Assembly (NCBI GenBank): GCA_009712185.1
Contig: WASQ01000054.1
Location: 1 to 64,000 of the forward strand
From: Telmatospirillum sp.
GTDB taxonomy: Bacteria > Pseudomonadota > Alphaproteobacteria > Rhodospirillales > Magnetospirillaceae
DNA length: 64,000 bases
Direction of reading: 5' to 3'
Below the pieces are notes generated by a model. That model saw nothing but the letters and a program-made list of their open reading frames with translations. It made no database searches and had not been told where the DNA came from. Below are positions 1-10,074 of this stretch, one piece after another. Position 1 is the stretch's first letter; each line of letters begins with the position of its first letter. The translations under genes and the position numbers were made by a program.

Positions 1-207
1 GCCGCTGTCGCGTCGGAGGCGGGCAGGATGCTTGGCCCCACTCTCTCGCAAGGGAGCCAGTGGTCGAAATCCGACGGACGAAACCCCGAATCATGAGTGG
101 GGCGGACGTCCCGTCCGCCGTTCGGCGGAAGCCGAAAAGCCGGCATTTCCGCCGCTGTCGCGTCGGAGGCGGGCAGGATGCTTGGCCCCACTCTCTCGCA
201 AGGGAAT
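1..207. repeat. REP-like intergenic repeat, tandem partial copies
   Basis: Positions 1-55 and 151-205 are identical (55 bp) and the first copy may extend beyond the window edge. The second copy is preceded by a core hairpin TTCGGC-GGAA-GCCGAA (about 121-136) and by a GGCGGACGTCC-type stretch starting near 97. Related cores lie at 14768-14912, 46277-46306 and 47497-47551, so this belongs to a dispersed family. No open frame here looks coding; 1-319 is noncoding apart from the repeat. Confidence 0.8.
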
Positions 208-319
208 CCCGGCGTTGCCGTCGTCGGGAGGCGGGGCAAACCGTTGCTGATCCGGCTGGCCCATGATGACGCGGGACCGGGGCGGACGTCCTGCCCGCCC
301 CCGGAATTCTCCCGGACGG

Positions 320-2716
320 TCAGCCGCGCAGAACGCCGCCGGTGACCTTGCCGACGGCGGCGACCACCTTGGCGGCGACCGCCTCGATCTCGGCATCGGT
401 CGGGGTCCGTTCGGTCGGCTGCAGGGTCACCTGGATCGCCAGGCTCTTCTTCCCCTCGCCCACATGGGGCCCCTCATAGTGGTCGAACAGCAGAACGTCG
501 CTGATCAGGGCCTTGTCGGCCCCTTTCGCCGCCCGCATCACCGCCTCGGCCGACACGTCATGATCGACGATGAAGGCGAAATCCCGCTCGATGGCCTGGA
601 AGGGTGACACCTTCAGCAGGGGCTTGGCGCGGGTCGCACGGACTTTCGGCTGCGGCAGGGCGTCGAGATAGAGCTCGAACCCCACGACCGGCCCCTTGAT
701 GTCGAGGCGGGCCAGCACTTTCGGATGCATTTCGCCGAACACCGCGAGAACCTTCTGCCCCAGACGCAGGCTGCCCGACCGGCCGGGGTGGTACCAGGCC
801 GGGGCCTCCGCCACCACCTGAACCCCGTCGGCCGGTCCGCCGGCGGCGGCAATGGCCGCCAGAGCATCGGCTTTGGCGTCGAACAGATCGACCGGCCGCA
901 CCGGCTGGGCCCAATGCCGGCCGACCGCCCGGCCGGCACGAACTCCGCCAGCCACCAGACGCTGTTCGCCGGGCTGGTCGCCATGGAACTGCGGGCCCAC
1001 CTCGAACAGCGCGACGTCCTTCAGACCACGGTCGGCATTGCGCCCGGCCGCCAGGATCAGATTGGGCAGCACCGACGGACGCAGGGAATCGAGATCGCTG
1101 GCGATGGGATTGGCGAGCCGCAGATCCGCCCGGCCACCACCGAACATCTCGGCAACGGCGCCGGGCTGGAAGGACCAGGTGACCGTTTCGACCAGACCTT
1201 GCGCCGCGAGGCCGCGCCGGACCCAGCCCGCCTGTCGCTGTCCGGCGGTCAGAACCGGACGGACAACACCCGGGCGGGGCATGGAGACCACGGGGATGCT
1301 GTCATAACCGACGATCCGGATGATCTCCTCGACCAGATCATGTTCGCCGGTCAGATCGGCGCGCCAGGACGGCGGCAGAACGGCGTAGCTGTCGCCCGTG
1401 CGGGCCACTTTGCAGCCCAGGCTTTCCAGAACGGATAGCATCCGGGATTCGTCGACCGGGACGCCCCCCAACTGCTCAACCCGGTGCGGGCGGAAGGAGA
1501 TGCTGCGGCCATCGGAGGGACGGTCACCGGTGATAACCGGCTGACTGGCCTCGCCGCCGCACAGTTCCAGGATCATGCGGGTGGCCAGCTCCATGCCGTC
1601 CATCACGAAGGCCGGATCAATGCCGCGCTCGAACCTGTAGCGGGCGTCGGACTCGATCGCGAGGCGCCGTCCGGTGGCGGCGGTTCGCATGGGGTCGAAC
1701 AACGCGACCTCAAGGAACACGTCGGTGGTCTGCGGGGTCACGCCCGAGGGCTCTCCCCCCATGACGCCACCCAGGGCCAACGGACCGGCGGAGTCGGCGA
1801 TGACGGTCATGCCGTCGTCCAGGGCATAGGTCTTGCCATTGAGGGCGGCCAGACTTTCGCCGGGGCGGGCGAAGCGGACCTCGAGATCGCCCTTCAGTTT
1901 CGCAACATCGAACACATGCAGCGGCCGGTCGAGATCCAGGGTGAAATAGTTGGTGATGTCGACCAGGGCGGAAATCGGACGCAGGCCGACCGAGGTCAGC
2001 CAGCTCTTCAACCAGACGGGGCTTTCGCCGTTGCGGACGCCCCTAATCGTCCGCCCGACAAACAGCGGGCAGGCGGACGCCCCATCCGGTGGCAACGACA
2101 ATGAGACACCGACGGGGCTGGGCTCGACGCCCTTCACCGGCTCGACCGGCAACGGCTTCAGCTTGCCCACGCCGGCGGCGGCGAGATCGCGCGCAATACC
2201 GCGCACGCCCAGGCAGTCGGCGCGGTTGGGCGTGATCGCGACATCGATCACGGGGTCGAAGCTCATCACCTTGGTCAAAGGTTCGCCGACCGGGGTGTCG
2301 GCCGGCAGCTCGATGATGCCGGAATGATCCTCGCCCAGCATCAGCTCACGCCACGAGCACATCATGGCCTGCGACTCGACACCGCGCACATTGCCCTTCT
2401 TCAGGGCCTCGCCGGTGGCGGGAATGACGACACCGGGCGTGGCGACCACGACCTTGAGGCCGGCACGGGCGTTGGGCGCGCCGCACACCACCTGAAGAAC
2501 CTCGCGGCCGATCGACACCTTGCACAGATGCAGACGGTCGGCGTTGGGATGTTTGCCGGCTTCCAGCACATGGCCGGTGAGAAAGCCGCCGAGACGGGAC
2601 GCCGGATCCTCAAGCGATTCGACCTCAAGGCCCAGCATGGTCAGACGACGCGAGATCTCCTCGATTCCGGCCGTGGTGTCGAGATGGCGTTTCAGCCAGG
2701 ACAGGGTGAATTTCAT
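320..2716 (-). CDS. pheT: Phenylalanine--tRNA ligase beta subunit
   Basis: Beta chain of the cytosolic alpha2beta2 phenylalanyl-tRNA synthetase, which charges tRNA-Phe. The 798-residue protein has the usual bacterial length and order: an EMAP-like tRNA-binding domain at about residues 40-150, B3/B4 editing region (about 210-370), B5 domain (about 400-470), the catalytic-like core, and a C-terminal FDX-ACB anticodon-binding domain (about 705-798, beginning [14 protein letters not shown]). Its ATG overlaps the pheS TGA by four bases, so translation is probably coupled. It is the last gene of the thrS-infC-rpmI-rplT-pheS-pheT cluster. Assignment is firm. Confidence 0.98.
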   Translation of the reverse strand: MKFTLSWLKRHLDTTAGIEEISRRLTMLGLEVESLEDPASRLGGFLTGHVLEAGKHPNADRLHLCKVSIGREVLQVVCGAPNARAGLKVVVATPGVVIPATGEALKKGNVRGVESQAMMCSWRELMLGEDHSGIIELPADTPVGEPLTKVMSFDPVIDVAITPNRADCLGVRGIARDLAAAGVGKLKPLPVEPVKGVEPSPVGVSLSLPPDGASACPLFVGRTIRGVRNGESPVWLKSWLTSVGLRPISALVDITNYFTLDLDRPLHVFDVAKLKGDLEVRFARPGESLAALNGKTYALDDGMTVIADSAGPLALGGVMGGEPSGVTPQTTDVFLEVALFDPMRTAATGRRLAIESDARYRFERGIDPAFVMDGMELATRMILELCGGEASQPVITGDRPSDGRSISFRPHRVEQLGGVPVDESRMLSVLESLGCKVARTGDSYAVLPPSWRADLTGEHDLVEEIIRIVGYDSIPVVSMPRPGVVRPVLTAGQRQAGWVRRGLAAQGLVETVTWSFQPGAVAEMFGGGRADLRLANPIASDLDSLRPSVLPNLILAAGRNADRGLKDVALFEVGPQFHGDQPGEQRLVAGGVRAGRAVGRHWAQPVRPVDLFDAKADALAAIAAAGGPADGVQVVAEAPAWYHPGRSGSLRLGQKVLAVFGEMHPKVLARLDIKGPVVGFELYLDALPQPKVRATRAKPLLKVSPFQAIERDFAFIVDHDVSAEAVMRAAKGADKALISDVLLFDHYEGPHVGEGKKSLAIQVTLQPTERTPTDAEIEAVAAKVVAAVGKVTGGVLRG

Positions 2717-3810
2717 CGGGTCAGTCCTCCGGAAAGCGTCGGAACGTCAAGCGGGACGAAGCCGTAATGCTTGAGCCAGCGCAGATCCGAATCGAAGAAG
2801 GTGCGCAGATCGGGGATGCCATATTTCAGCATGGCGATTCGTTCGAGCCCCATGCCGAAGGCGAACCCCTGATACTCATCGGGGTCGATGCCGCAATTGC
2901 GCAGCACATTGGGATGCACCATGCCGCATCCCAGGATCTCAAGCCAGTCGGCGCCGGCGCCGATCTTGAGTTCACCACCGGCCCGCGAGCAGCCGATGTC
3001 GACCTCGGCCGACGGCTCCGTGAAGGGGAAGAAGGAGGGGCGGAACCGCACCGGGACGTCGTCCACCTCGAAATAGGTCTTCACGAACTCGATCAGGCAG
3101 CCCTTGAGATGCCCCATATGGGTGGTCTTATCGATGACCAGCCCCTCCACCTGATGGAACATCGGCGTGTGGGTCATATCCGAATCGCAGCGATAGGTGC
3201 GCCCGGGAATGATCACCCGGATCGGCGGTTTCTGCTTCAGCATCGTCCGGACCTGGACCGGCGAGGTATGGGTGCGCAGAAGATGGCGCGTGCCATCCGC
3301 CTTTTCGGGCAGGAAGAACGTGTCGTGCATCATCCGCGCCGGATGCTCCGGCGGGAAGTTGAGCGCGGTGAAGTTATGGAAATCGTCCTCGATATCCGGT
3401 CCCTCGGCGACGGCGAACCCCATCTGTCCGAAGATCGCCACCACCTCGTCGATGGTCTGGCTGACCGGATGGATCCGGCCGATATCGGCGGCGCGGGCCG
3501 GCAGCGTGACATCGACGCGCTCGCGGGCCAGCCTTTCGTCGAGACGGGCCTCCTCCAACGCCGTCTTGCGGGCCTCGATCGCCTCGGACACCGCAACCTT
3601 CGCCGTATTGAGCCGCGCGCCCGCCTCTTTTCGGAGGTCCGCCGGAACGCTGCCGAGCTGCGCCATCAGGGCCGAGATACTTCCCTTTTTGCCAAGGGCG
3701 GCCACACGGATACGGTCGAGTTCGTCCAGGCCCGCCGCGTTCGATACCGCTTGCAGCGACTGCGCCACCAGCGGCTCGACGTCCTTCAGGATCTCTTCCA
3801 AATCAGCCAT
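2713..3810 (-). CDS. pheS: Phenylalanine--tRNA ligase alpha subunit
   Basis: Catalytic alpha chain of phenylalanyl-tRNA synthetase, 365 residues. The N-terminal coiled-coil arm ([15 protein letters not shown]...) is followed by class II aaRS motifs, including [12 protein letters not shown], the motif-2 region around [18 protein letters not shown], and motif 3 in [18 protein letters not shown] near the C terminus. The ATG at 3810 is preferred over an upstream in-frame TTG at 3834, which would sit in the U tract of the preceding terminator; a GGAAA sequence precedes the chosen start. It overlaps pheT by four bases. Confidence 0.97.
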   Translation of the reverse strand: MADLEEILKDVEPLVAQSLQAVSNAAGLDELDRIRVAALGKKGSISALMAQLGSVPADLRKEAGARLNTAKVAVSEAIEARKTALEEARLDERLARERVDVTLPARAADIGRIHPVSQTIDEVVAIFGQMGFAVAEGPDIEDDFHNFTALNFPPEHPARMMHDTFFLPEKADGTRHLLRTHTSPVQVRTMLKQKPPIRVIIPGRTYRCDSDMTHTPMFHQVEGLVIDKTTHMGHLKGCLIEFVKTYFEVDDVPVRFRPSFFPFTEPSAEVDIGCSRAGGELKIGAGADWLEILGCGMVHPNVLRNCGIDPDEYQGFAFGMGLERIAMLKYGIPDLRTFFDSDLRWLKHYGFVPLDVPTLSGGLTR

Positions 3811-3836
3811 GGGTGATTTCCAACTTTCAGACAAGC

Positions 3837-3870
3837 AAAAAGGGGCCGTCCGCAGACGACCCCCCTTTTT
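3837..3870 (-). terminator. Intrinsic terminator between rplT and pheS
   Basis: Read on the minus strand, AAAAAGGGG pairs with CCCCTTTTT around a GTC/GAC stem with a short loop, and the hairpin ends in a run of five T. It lies just after the rplT stop and just before pheS. It would end the infC-rpmI-rplT transcript and let only read-through, or a nearby promoter, feed pheST. No Phe-rich leader peptide is visible in the short space, so classical attenuation is not supported. Confidence 0.75.
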
Positions 3871-3912
3871 GATATCCGGCCGACCCTCAGATCGGTTCGG
3901 CGGACACGGGCT

Positions 3913-4275
3913 TCAAGCCGCTTTGAGGGCCTTTGCGGCCTGTTCGACCAGCGACTTAAAGGCATCCGGCTCGCGGATCGCGATATCGGACAGAACCTTG
4001 CGGTCGAGCTCGATCCCGGCCTTCTTCAGGCCGTTCATGAAGCGGCTGTAGGTCAGGCCATACTGCCGGGTTCCGGCGTTGATGCGCTGGATCCAGAGCG
4101 ACCGGAAATTCCGCTTCTTCGCCCGGCGATCGCGATAGGCGTAACGAAGCGCCTTTTCGACCTTCTCGATGGCGATGCGGAAATTGGTGCTGGCACGGCC
4201 ACGATATCCGCGGGCCAGCTTGATGATCTTGCGGTGACGGGCGTGAGTCGTGACACCCCTTTTGACGCGCGCCAT
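3913..4275 (-). CDS. rplT: 50S ribosomal protein L20
   Basis: Large-subunit ribosomal protein L20, which binds 23S rRNA early in 50S assembly. The 120-residue basic protein starts [19 protein letters not shown] and contains the family signature around [19 protein letters not shown]. It follows rpmI by three bases. In E. coli L20 also represses its own operon translationally; the sequence here does not show whether that applies. Confidence 0.98.
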   Translation of the reverse strand: MARVKRGVTTHARHRKIIKLARGYRGRASTNFRIAIEKVEKALRYAYRDRRAKKRNFRSLWIQRINAGTRQYGLTYSRFMNGLKKAGIELDRKVLSDIAIREPDAFKSLVEQAAKALKAA

Positions 4276-4278
4276 GGC

Positions 4279-4482
4279 TCAGGCTCCGTACGGCAGGTAG
4301 AAACGCTTGATATTCGGGGTGTCCACTTCGGCCACGATGAAGGTTCCGCGCGCCTGGCGCTTCATCTTCGAGGTCTTGGAGGACAGGCAGTGACGCTTGA
4401 ACGCCACATTGGCCCGCACCTTGCCGGTACCGGTCAGCTTAAACCGCTTTTTGGCGGACGCTTTCGTCTTCATTTTGGGCAT
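4279..4482 (-). CDS. rpmI: 50S ribosomal protein L35
   Basis: Large-subunit ribosomal protein L35, 67 residues, starting MPKMKTKASAKKRFKLTGTG, the family signature, and rich in Lys/Arg throughout. A GGAAG ribosome binding site precedes the ATG. It sits between infC and rplT, the order usual in bacteria, and is almost certainly cotranscribed with them. Confidence 0.98.
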   Translation of the reverse strand: MPKMKTKASAKKRFKLTGTGKVRANVAFKRHCLSSKTSKMKRQARGTFIVAEVDTPNIKRFYLPYGA

Positions 4483-4587
4483 TTTCGCTTCCTTGCAGCA
4501 AAAAATGTGAGCGATTCATGAGTGGCGGGGCATGCCCTTGGAAAAGAGCCTCGGCCACCCGATGGAACGGCTGGTTATAATCTCGGC

Positions 4588-4625
4588 CTCCGCCGATTGC
4601 AAGCCGAGGCTTGCAATCGGCGGAG
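4588..4625. repeat. 18-bp perfect inverted repeat between infC and rpmI
   Basis: Positions 4588-4605 and 4608-4625 are perfect reverse complements with two bases between them, a very stable hairpin in the infC-rpmI spacer. There is no T run on either side, so it is not a standard terminator. It could be an mRNA processing or stability structure, or a mobile palindromic repeat. The infC-rpmI gap (4483-4737) holds nothing else recognisable. Confidence 0.75.
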
Positions 4626-4737
4626 AACGAAAGGATCGGCGTCCCGGCCGTGCGGAACGGGTCCCGGTATCATCCGGTTTGTCCGGAAAAGGGGCCGCAC
4701 GCGCGGACTGTCGATGGCGGCGGGGCGGCCCGGACGA

Positions 4738-5274
4738 TCAGCGCGGCGCCATCACCATCACCATCTGGCGACCTTCCATCTTGGGGTGTTGCTCCACCTT
4801 GGCAAGGTCGTCGAGGTTCTCGCGCACACGGTCCAGCACTTTCATGCCGAGGTCCTGGTGCGCCATTTCCCGTCCGCGGAAACGAAGGGTCACTTTGACC
4901 TTGTCACCGTCCTCGATGAACTTCCGCATGGCGCGCATTTTCACGTCATAGTCGTTATCATCGATATTCGGACGAAGCTTGATCTCTTTGACCTCGATCA
5001 CTTTCTGCTTTTTACGGGCCTCGGCTTTCTTCTTCTGGGCTTCGTACTTGTATTTTCCGTAGTCCAGAATCTTACAGACCGGCGGCTCGGCGTTAGGCGA
5101 CACTTCGACCAGGTCCAACCCGACCTCGGCCGCCATTTCGAGACCTTCGCGGAGGGAAACGACTCCGACCATTTCGCCATCGGCATCGATCAACCGGATC
5201 GTACGGGAGTCGATTTCGTTGTTGACGCGCGGACCATCCTGGTCCTTCTGCGCGGGAGCGGGCGGCTTGACTAT
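4738..5274 (-). CDS. infC: Translation initiation factor IF-3 (non-AUG start)
   Basis: IF-3 binds the 30S subunit, prevents premature 50S joining and checks start-codon pairing. The 178-residue reading has the N-domain signature [20 protein letters not shown] and the C-domain KCKIL-type segment ([14 protein letters not shown]), ending MVMVMAPR. No ATG, GTG or TTG lies upstream of the conserved N terminus: the frame is closed by TAG at 5290-5292. The best start is ATA at 5272-5274, seven bases after AAGGAG. A TTG at 5193 would remove about 27 residues including VNNEI. Rare start codons allow IF-3 to repress its own gene in E. coli (AUU), so the same logic probably holds here. Confidence 0.93.
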   Translation of the reverse strand: MVKPPAPAQKDQDGPRVNNEIDSRTIRLIDADGEMVGVVSLREGLEMAAEVGLDLVEVSPNAEPPVCKILDYGKYKYEAQKKKAEARKKQKVIEVKEIKLRPNIDDNDYDVKMRAMRKFIEDGDKVKVTLRFRGREMAHQDLGMKVLDRVRENLDDLAKVEQHPKMEGRQMVMVMAPR

Positions 5275-5357
5275 GTAAACTCTCCTTGGCTATGCGGAAA
5301 CAGAACAGGCGCGATCTGCCCCACGGCCAACGCGCCCCGTTCCGACTTTGTGCGAAT

Positions 5358-7274
5358 TCAGGCGCCCGGTGGGAGCGCCTCGGCGGTTAGTTTAACAACA
5401 GCGTCTTCAAGCGCAAGGATTTCTTGGGCATTTCCACCCAGCCGGCGCAGGGCCACCGCGTCGGTTTCGCTCTCGCGCTTGCCCACCACCAGAATGGCGG
5501 GAACCTTGGCGAGCGAATGCTCTCGCACTTTGTAATTGATCTTTTCGTTGCGAACATCGACCACGGCCCGCAGACCGGCCGCCTTCAGACGGGCGACCAC
5601 CTTGCGGGCGTAGTCGTCGGCATCGTTGGTGATGGTCGCCACGACCACCTGAACCGGCGCCAGCCACAGCGGGAAGCGCCCGGCATGATGCTCGATCAGA
5701 ATGCCCAGGAACCGCTCGAACGACCCCAGGATCGCGCGATGCAGCATGACAGGGCGTTTCTTCTGGCCATCCTCGGCGACATAGGACGCATCCAGCCGTT
5801 CCGGCAGCACGAAGTCGACCTGCAAGGTACCGCACTGCCAGTCGCGACCGATCGCGTCGCGCAGGACGAATTCCAGCTTGGGGCCGTAGAACGCCCCCTC
5901 GCCGGGGTTCAGCGTGGTTTCCAGCCCCGCCGCCTTCGACGCCTCCAGCAGCGCGCCCTCGGCCTTGTCCCAGATCGCGTCGGCCCCCGCGCGGGTCGCC
6001 GGCCGGTCCGAGAACTTCACCCGGACATCCTCGAAACCGAAGTCCTTGTAGACGGACTTCAGCAGCTCGCAGAATTCGACCGTCTCCGAGGTGATCTGAT
6101 CCTCGGTGCAGAAAATGTGGGCATCGTCCTGGGTAAAAGCCCGCACCCGCATGATGCCGTGCATGGCGCCCGACGGCTCGTAGCGATGACAGGCGCCAAA
6201 CTCCGCCATGCGCAGCGGCAGATCACGGTAGCTGCGCAGATCGGACCGGAAGATCTGAACATGGCAGGGGCAGTTCATCGGCTTGATGGCCAGCGTCCGG
6301 TCATCGGGGGTCTGCACCGTGAACATGTTGGCGCCGAACTTTTCCCAGTGTCCGGACGCCTCCCACAGCGACCGGTCGACGAGCTGCGGGGTCTTCACCT
6401 CGACATAGCCCGACGCTTCCAGCTTCCGGCGGATATAGGCCTCGACGGTACGCCACAGCGTCCAACCCTTGGGATGCCAGAACACCGACCCGACCGCTTC
6501 CTCCTGCTGGTGGAACAGGTCCATCTCGCGGCCCAGGCGGCGGTGATCGCGCTTTTCGGCCTCTTCCAGCATGGTGAGATAGGCCTTGAGGTCCTTCTCG
6601 TCGAACCAGGCGGTCCCGTAGATGCGCTGAAGCATCTCGTTGCGGGAATCGCCGCGCCAGTAGGCGCCGGCCACCTTCATCAGCTTGAAGGCACGCCCCA
6701 GCCTGGCCGTCGAAGGCATATGCGGACCGCGGCAGAGATCGATGAATCCACCCTGGCGATAAAGGCCGATCGCCTGGCCGTCGGGAATGGATGCGATCAG
6801 TTCGGCCTTGTATTTCTCGCCCAGGCCGGAAAAGAACGCGACCGCCTCGTCGCGGGTCCATTCCTCGCGGGTGATGATCTCGTCGCGGGCGACGATCTCG
6901 TGCATCCGGGCCTCGATCTTTTCCAGATCGTCCGGGGTGAACGGAACCGGGCGGGCAAAGTCGTAATAAAAGCCGTTCTCGATGGACGGGCCGATGGTGA
7001 CCTGGGTCTCCGGATACAGCTCCTTCACGGCTTCCGCCAGGACGTGCGCCGCGTCATGGCGCAGCAGTTCCAGCGCATCCGCGTCGCGCGGGGTCACGAT
7101 CGCCACCTTGGCGTCGGTCGTGATGACCGTGGCCAGATCCCGCATCTGCCCGTCAATCCTGACGGCCAGGGCCGACTTGGCCAGGCCGGGGCCAATGTCA
7201 CGCGCAATCTCGGCACCCGAGACCGGGTGGTCGTAGCGGCGTTCGCTTCCATCGGGCAAGGTAATGGCAACCAT
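5358..7274 (-). CDS. thrS: Threonine--tRNA ligase
   Basis: Charges tRNA-Thr and edits mis-attached Ser. The 638-residue class II enzyme has the full architecture: TGS domain (about 1-62), the editing domain with [11 protein letters not shown] (about residue 74 on), the catalytic core with [11 protein letters not shown] carrying a zinc ligand Cys, and a C-terminal anticodon-binding domain starting near [12 protein letters not shown]. The ATG at 7274 follows a GAAGAG sequence. It is the first gene of the translation cluster, with infC 83 bases downstream. Confidence 0.98.
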   Translation of the reverse strand: MVAITLPDGSERRYDHPVSGAEIARDIGPGLAKSALAVRIDGQMRDLATVITTDAKVAIVTPRDADALELLRHDAAHVLAEAVKELYPETQVTIGPSIENGFYYDFARPVPFTPDDLEKIEARMHEIVARDEIITREEWTRDEAVAFFSGLGEKYKAELIASIPDGQAIGLYRQGGFIDLCRGPHMPSTARLGRAFKLMKVAGAYWRGDSRNEMLQRIYGTAWFDEKDLKAYLTMLEEAEKRDHRRLGREMDLFHQQEEAVGSVFWHPKGWTLWRTVEAYIRRKLEASGYVEVKTPQLVDRSLWEASGHWEKFGANMFTVQTPDDRTLAIKPMNCPCHVQIFRSDLRSYRDLPLRMAEFGACHRYEPSGAMHGIMRVRAFTQDDAHIFCTEDQITSETVEFCELLKSVYKDFGFEDVRVKFSDRPATRAGADAIWDKAEGALLEASKAAGLETTLNPGEGAFYGPKLEFVLRDAIGRDWQCGTLQVDFVLPERLDASYVAEDGQKKRPVMLHRAILGSFERFLGILIEHHAGRFPLWLAPVQVVVATITNDADDYARKVVARLKAAGLRAVVDVRNEKINYKVREHSLAKVPAILVVGKRESETDAVALRRLGGNAQEILALEDAVVKLTAEALPPGA

Positions 7275-7310
7275 GGACTTCGCACTCTTCGGTAACAGAA
7301 TGAACGGAGG

Positions 7311-7338
7311 ACAATAAGCGGATCACCGGTCAAGTCAA
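7311..7338 (-). promoter_or_regulatory. Probable sigma-70 promoter for thrS
   Basis: On the minus strand TTGACT (7338-7333) and TATTGT (7316-7311) are separated by 16 bases, about 37 bases before the thrS ATG. No T-box or other leader structure fits in the short remaining leader. Confidence 0.55.
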
Positions 7339-7455
7339 GCAGCGGACGGAACAATTCAGGGCTGCGGACCAGGACTGGGAATCAGATGACGGCCAGGGTC
7401 CCGGCCGCCATCGAACGGTCGAAAAGAGGGGTTGGAGGGACGGAAAGCCACGTCG

Positions 7456-7719
7456 TCAGAAGCGTCCGCCACCCTGAACGCACGGCCACAGGGCGCGATT
7501 GCCCGCGGCCGAGGCATGCGGCACGGAATCGCCCGCTTCTCCCGGTGTCACGGTCATCAGCGCCGGATCGGCTGCGGCGGGATCCTGGCGGATGCGGCTG
7601 CCGGTCACGATAGCGCCTCCGGACGTCAGCGTCCCGGCGGCCGGCGCCGGATCGGATGGTCCCGCGCAGCCTGCCAGAAGCAGAATACCCGCCGCCAGGG
7701 ACAGGGACAAACGGAGCAT
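7456..7719 (-). CDS. Small predicted lipoprotein, function unknown
   Basis: An 87-residue protein with a lipoprotein signal: MLRLSLSLAAGILLLAGC gives a lipobox LLAGC with Cys at about residue 18. The rest is Ala/Gly/Thr-rich without a recognised domain. A strong AAGGAGG ribosome binding site lies seven bases before the ATG, which is the main reason to call it real. It is oriented with the thrS cluster but stands alone between thrS and the glycosyltransferases. The mature part is short and low in complexity, so function cannot be inferred. Confidence 0.65.
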   Translation of the reverse strand: MLRLSLSLAAGILLLAGCAGPSDPAPAAGTLTSGGAIVTGSRIRQDPAAADPALMTVTPGEAGDSVPHASAAGNRALWPCVQGGGRF

Positions 7720-7897
7720 GGCGACCTCCTTCGTGTTCAGACCTTCGAAACCGAGGGCTCCATGATAGCATGTTCCGGGTTCGCCGGGGATCTTGGGAGC
7801 AATCTGCGATGCCGGGAGGAACGGGACGCCCCGACGAGATCCGCCGGCGCTGCACGCAAGGGCCTGCCGGAGCGATCGGCCCCGGCCCCGTCCGGCA

Positions 7898-8845
7898 TCA
7901 GGCCGCCGGAGGTTCCCGCAGGGCCGCGGGACCGGCGGCCAGCGCCTCCACGACCTCCTCGACCGGCAGATGGGACAATTCGTCGCGGCGCAATATGGTC
8001 ACCGCGCCACGCGGCGCGCACAGCGCGGGGTCGGATTCGCCGGAGAACAGAACGACGGACGGACATCCCGCCGCGGCGATCAGATGCATCGGCCCGGTGT
8101 CGTTGCCGACCGCCCCGACCGCATCGCGGGCCAGCACCACGATGTCCTGGAAACAGGTCTGGCCGGACAGCGAGCGGGCCATGCCGCAGGCCGCGGTGAC
8201 GGACCGGATCGCCTCGTCGTCGGCATGGGTCCCCAGCAGCACGGGAACGATCCCCTGGCCGGCCAGATGCCGGGCCACCGCAGCGAAGTTTTCGGCCGGC
8301 CAGCGCTTATAGGGCCGGTGGGGGGATCCCCCCGCCACCAGCAGAGCGAACCGCAATGGCAGCCCGAACCGGGAAATATCCGCCGACACCCACCCGAGAT
8401 CGGCCGCCGGGGTGGAGGGAACTCCCGCCATCAGAAGCTGTTCGGCCTGCCGGTCGATCGTATGCATCAGATCGCGGTCCGGATTGGCATGCGGAAAGGC
8501 GCAGTTATGCGCGATCCCCGACCAGGGCGGATCCCCCATCAGATGGAAATAGCTGGAACTGCGATCGGAGGTTTGCAGATCATAGACCATGTCGAATTTG
8601 ACCGACCGCAGCATCTTGCGCAGCCGCATCAGTCCGGCCACCTCCCACGGGCGTGGCCGGCTGTCGACCCAGACCTCGTCGAAATAGGGGCTCTGCTCCG
8701 CCAGGGCCACGAACGGCTTCGTGGTCAAGAGCGTGATCCGCGCCCCCGGATGATGGGCACGGATCGCCGCGAAAGGCCCCATGGCCTGGACGAAGTCGCC
8801 CAGGGCCGAGAACTTGATCACAAGGATGCGCTGTTGCCCGCCCAT
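7898..8845 (-). CDS. Glycosyltransferase family 9 (heptosyltransferase-like)
   Basis: GT9 family enzyme of 315 residues, the type that adds ADP-heptose to the LPS inner core. It begins MGGQQRILVIKFSALGDFVQ, the usual IKFSALGD nucleotide-sugar fold start, and has the C-terminal donor-binding segment VGNDTGPMHLIAAAGCPSV. The ATG at 8845 is preferred because longer versions carry an unrelated basic N terminus. Its start lies inside the 3' end of the GT4 gene (28-base overlap), so the two are one unit. An hldE gene for ADP-heptose production at 19.2-20.7 kb fits the role. Confidence 0.85.
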   Translation of the reverse strand: MGGQQRILVIKFSALGDFVQAMGPFAAIRAHHPGARITLLTTKPFVALAEQSPYFDEVWVDSRPRPWEVAGLMRLRKMLRSVKFDMVYDLQTSDRSSSYFHLMGDPPWSGIAHNCAFPHANPDRDLMHTIDRQAEQLLMAGVPSTPAADLGWVSADISRFGLPLRFALLVAGGSPHRPYKRWPAENFAAVARHLAGQGIVPVLLGTHADDEAIRSVTAACGMARSLSGQTCFQDIVVLARDAVGAVGNDTGPMHLIAAAGCPSVVLFSGESDPALCAPRGAVTILRRDELSHLPVEEVVEALAAGPAALREPPAA

Positions 8846-10053
8846 GCCGCCTGGCTTTCCGAACCGTCCCCGGACTGTCCCAGCACCTCGGAATAGACGC
8901 CGAGTGTCCGGGCGCACATCAATTCCCGCGAGAAATTGTCCCTGACGAACTTGAGCGCCAGGGCCGCCCGCCGTTCCCGCTCCTCCGGCCCGATGGCCAG
9001 CGCCGCCGCCAGGGCGGCGGCCAGCGCCTCCGGGTCCCCCGGTGGAACAAGGCGGCCGGTCCGGCCGTCGAGCACATTCTCGCGCGCGGCGCCATTGTTC
9101 GTCGCCACCACGGGGCGTCCCATGGCCTGCCCCTCGACGATGACGCGACCGAACGCCTCCGGATCGGTCGAGGCCGACACCACCACGTCGGTCAGCATGT
9201 AGGCGGCCGGCATGTCATTGCAATCGCCCACGATATGGACGACGTCCTGCAGGCCGCGCCGCTCCACCAGGCTTTTCAACTCATCGGTATAAGCCTCGCG
9301 CCCCTGGTCGGATCCGACCAGAAGGCATCGGATGTCCTTGCGCCCCAGCCGCGCCAGCGCCTCGATCAGCACCGTCTGGCCTTTCCAGCGGGTCAGCCGG
9401 CCGGGCAGCATCACCACGGGATAGCCGTCGGGAAGCCGCCAGCGTTGCGCAAGCTGGATGATCCGCTCCTGACTGATGCGGGCGGGATCGAATCGCGACA
9501 GGTCGACACCCCGGTGAATCACGCGGATCCGTTCCGGATCGGTCCGGTAGACAGCCTGGATATGGTCGGCGATGAAATGGCTGATGGCGATGACCCGCTC
9601 GCCCCGCGTCATGATCGCGTTATAGGCGTTCTTCAGCCCCATCAGACCGAGATTGTAGGTGCCGTGGAATGTCGTGACGAAATGCGATCCGGTTGCGCGC
9701 GCGGCATAGAAGGCGCTCCAGGCCGGCGCCCGCGACCGGGCATGGACGATATCCACGTCATGCTCCCGGATGACATCGGCCAGACGCCCGATGTTGGCCC
9801 GCATGACCAGGGGATTCTTGCTGTGCAGCGGCAACTGGATGTGTTTGACTCCGATCCGGTCCAACTCCCGGACCATGTGCCCGCCGCTGGAGGCGACCAG
9901 CGCAGTCCAGCCGGCTTCCACCAGCGCGCCGGCCAGTTCGACAGTACCGCGCTCGACCCCGCCGGTCACAAGGGCCGGCAGGACTTGCAGGACCACGTTC
10001 GATCGCCCGCTCCCGGAAGGGACGGCGGAGGCAGCATGAGGTTCTAAGGACAT
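8818..10053 (-). CDS. Glycosyltransferase family 4
   Basis: GT-B fold glycosyltransferase of 411 residues (from the ATG at 10053). The N-terminal acceptor domain has LPALVTGGVERGTVELA, and the C-terminal donor domain has PGRLTRWKGQTVLIEALARL and the E-x7-E region around DPEAFGRVIVEGQAMGRPVV. Probably acts at the inner membrane in LPS core or capsule assembly with the overlapping GT9 gene; donor and acceptor cannot be told. Divergent from the hydrolase gene, whose start is only about 20 bases away. Confidence 0.88.
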   Translation of the reverse strand: MSLEPHAASAVPSGSGRSNVVLQVLPALVTGGVERGTVELAGALVEAGWTALVASSGGHMVRELDRIGVKHIQLPLHSKNPLVMRANIGRLADVIREHDVDIVHARSRAPAWSAFYAARATGSHFVTTFHGTYNLGLMGLKNAYNAIMTRGERVIAISHFIADHIQAVYRTDPERIRVIHRGVDLSRFDPARISQERIIQLAQRWRLPDGYPVVMLPGRLTRWKGQTVLIEALARLGRKDIRCLLVGSDQGREAYTDELKSLVERRGLQDVVHIVGDCNDMPAAYMLTDVVVSASTDPEAFGRVIVEGQAMGRPVVATNNGAARENVLDGRTGRLVPPGDPEALAAALAAALAIGPEERERRAALALKFVRDNFSRELMCARTLGVYSEVLGQSGDGSESQAAWAGNSASL

Positions 10054-10074
10054 ACCAGACTTGGAAAAATGAGA

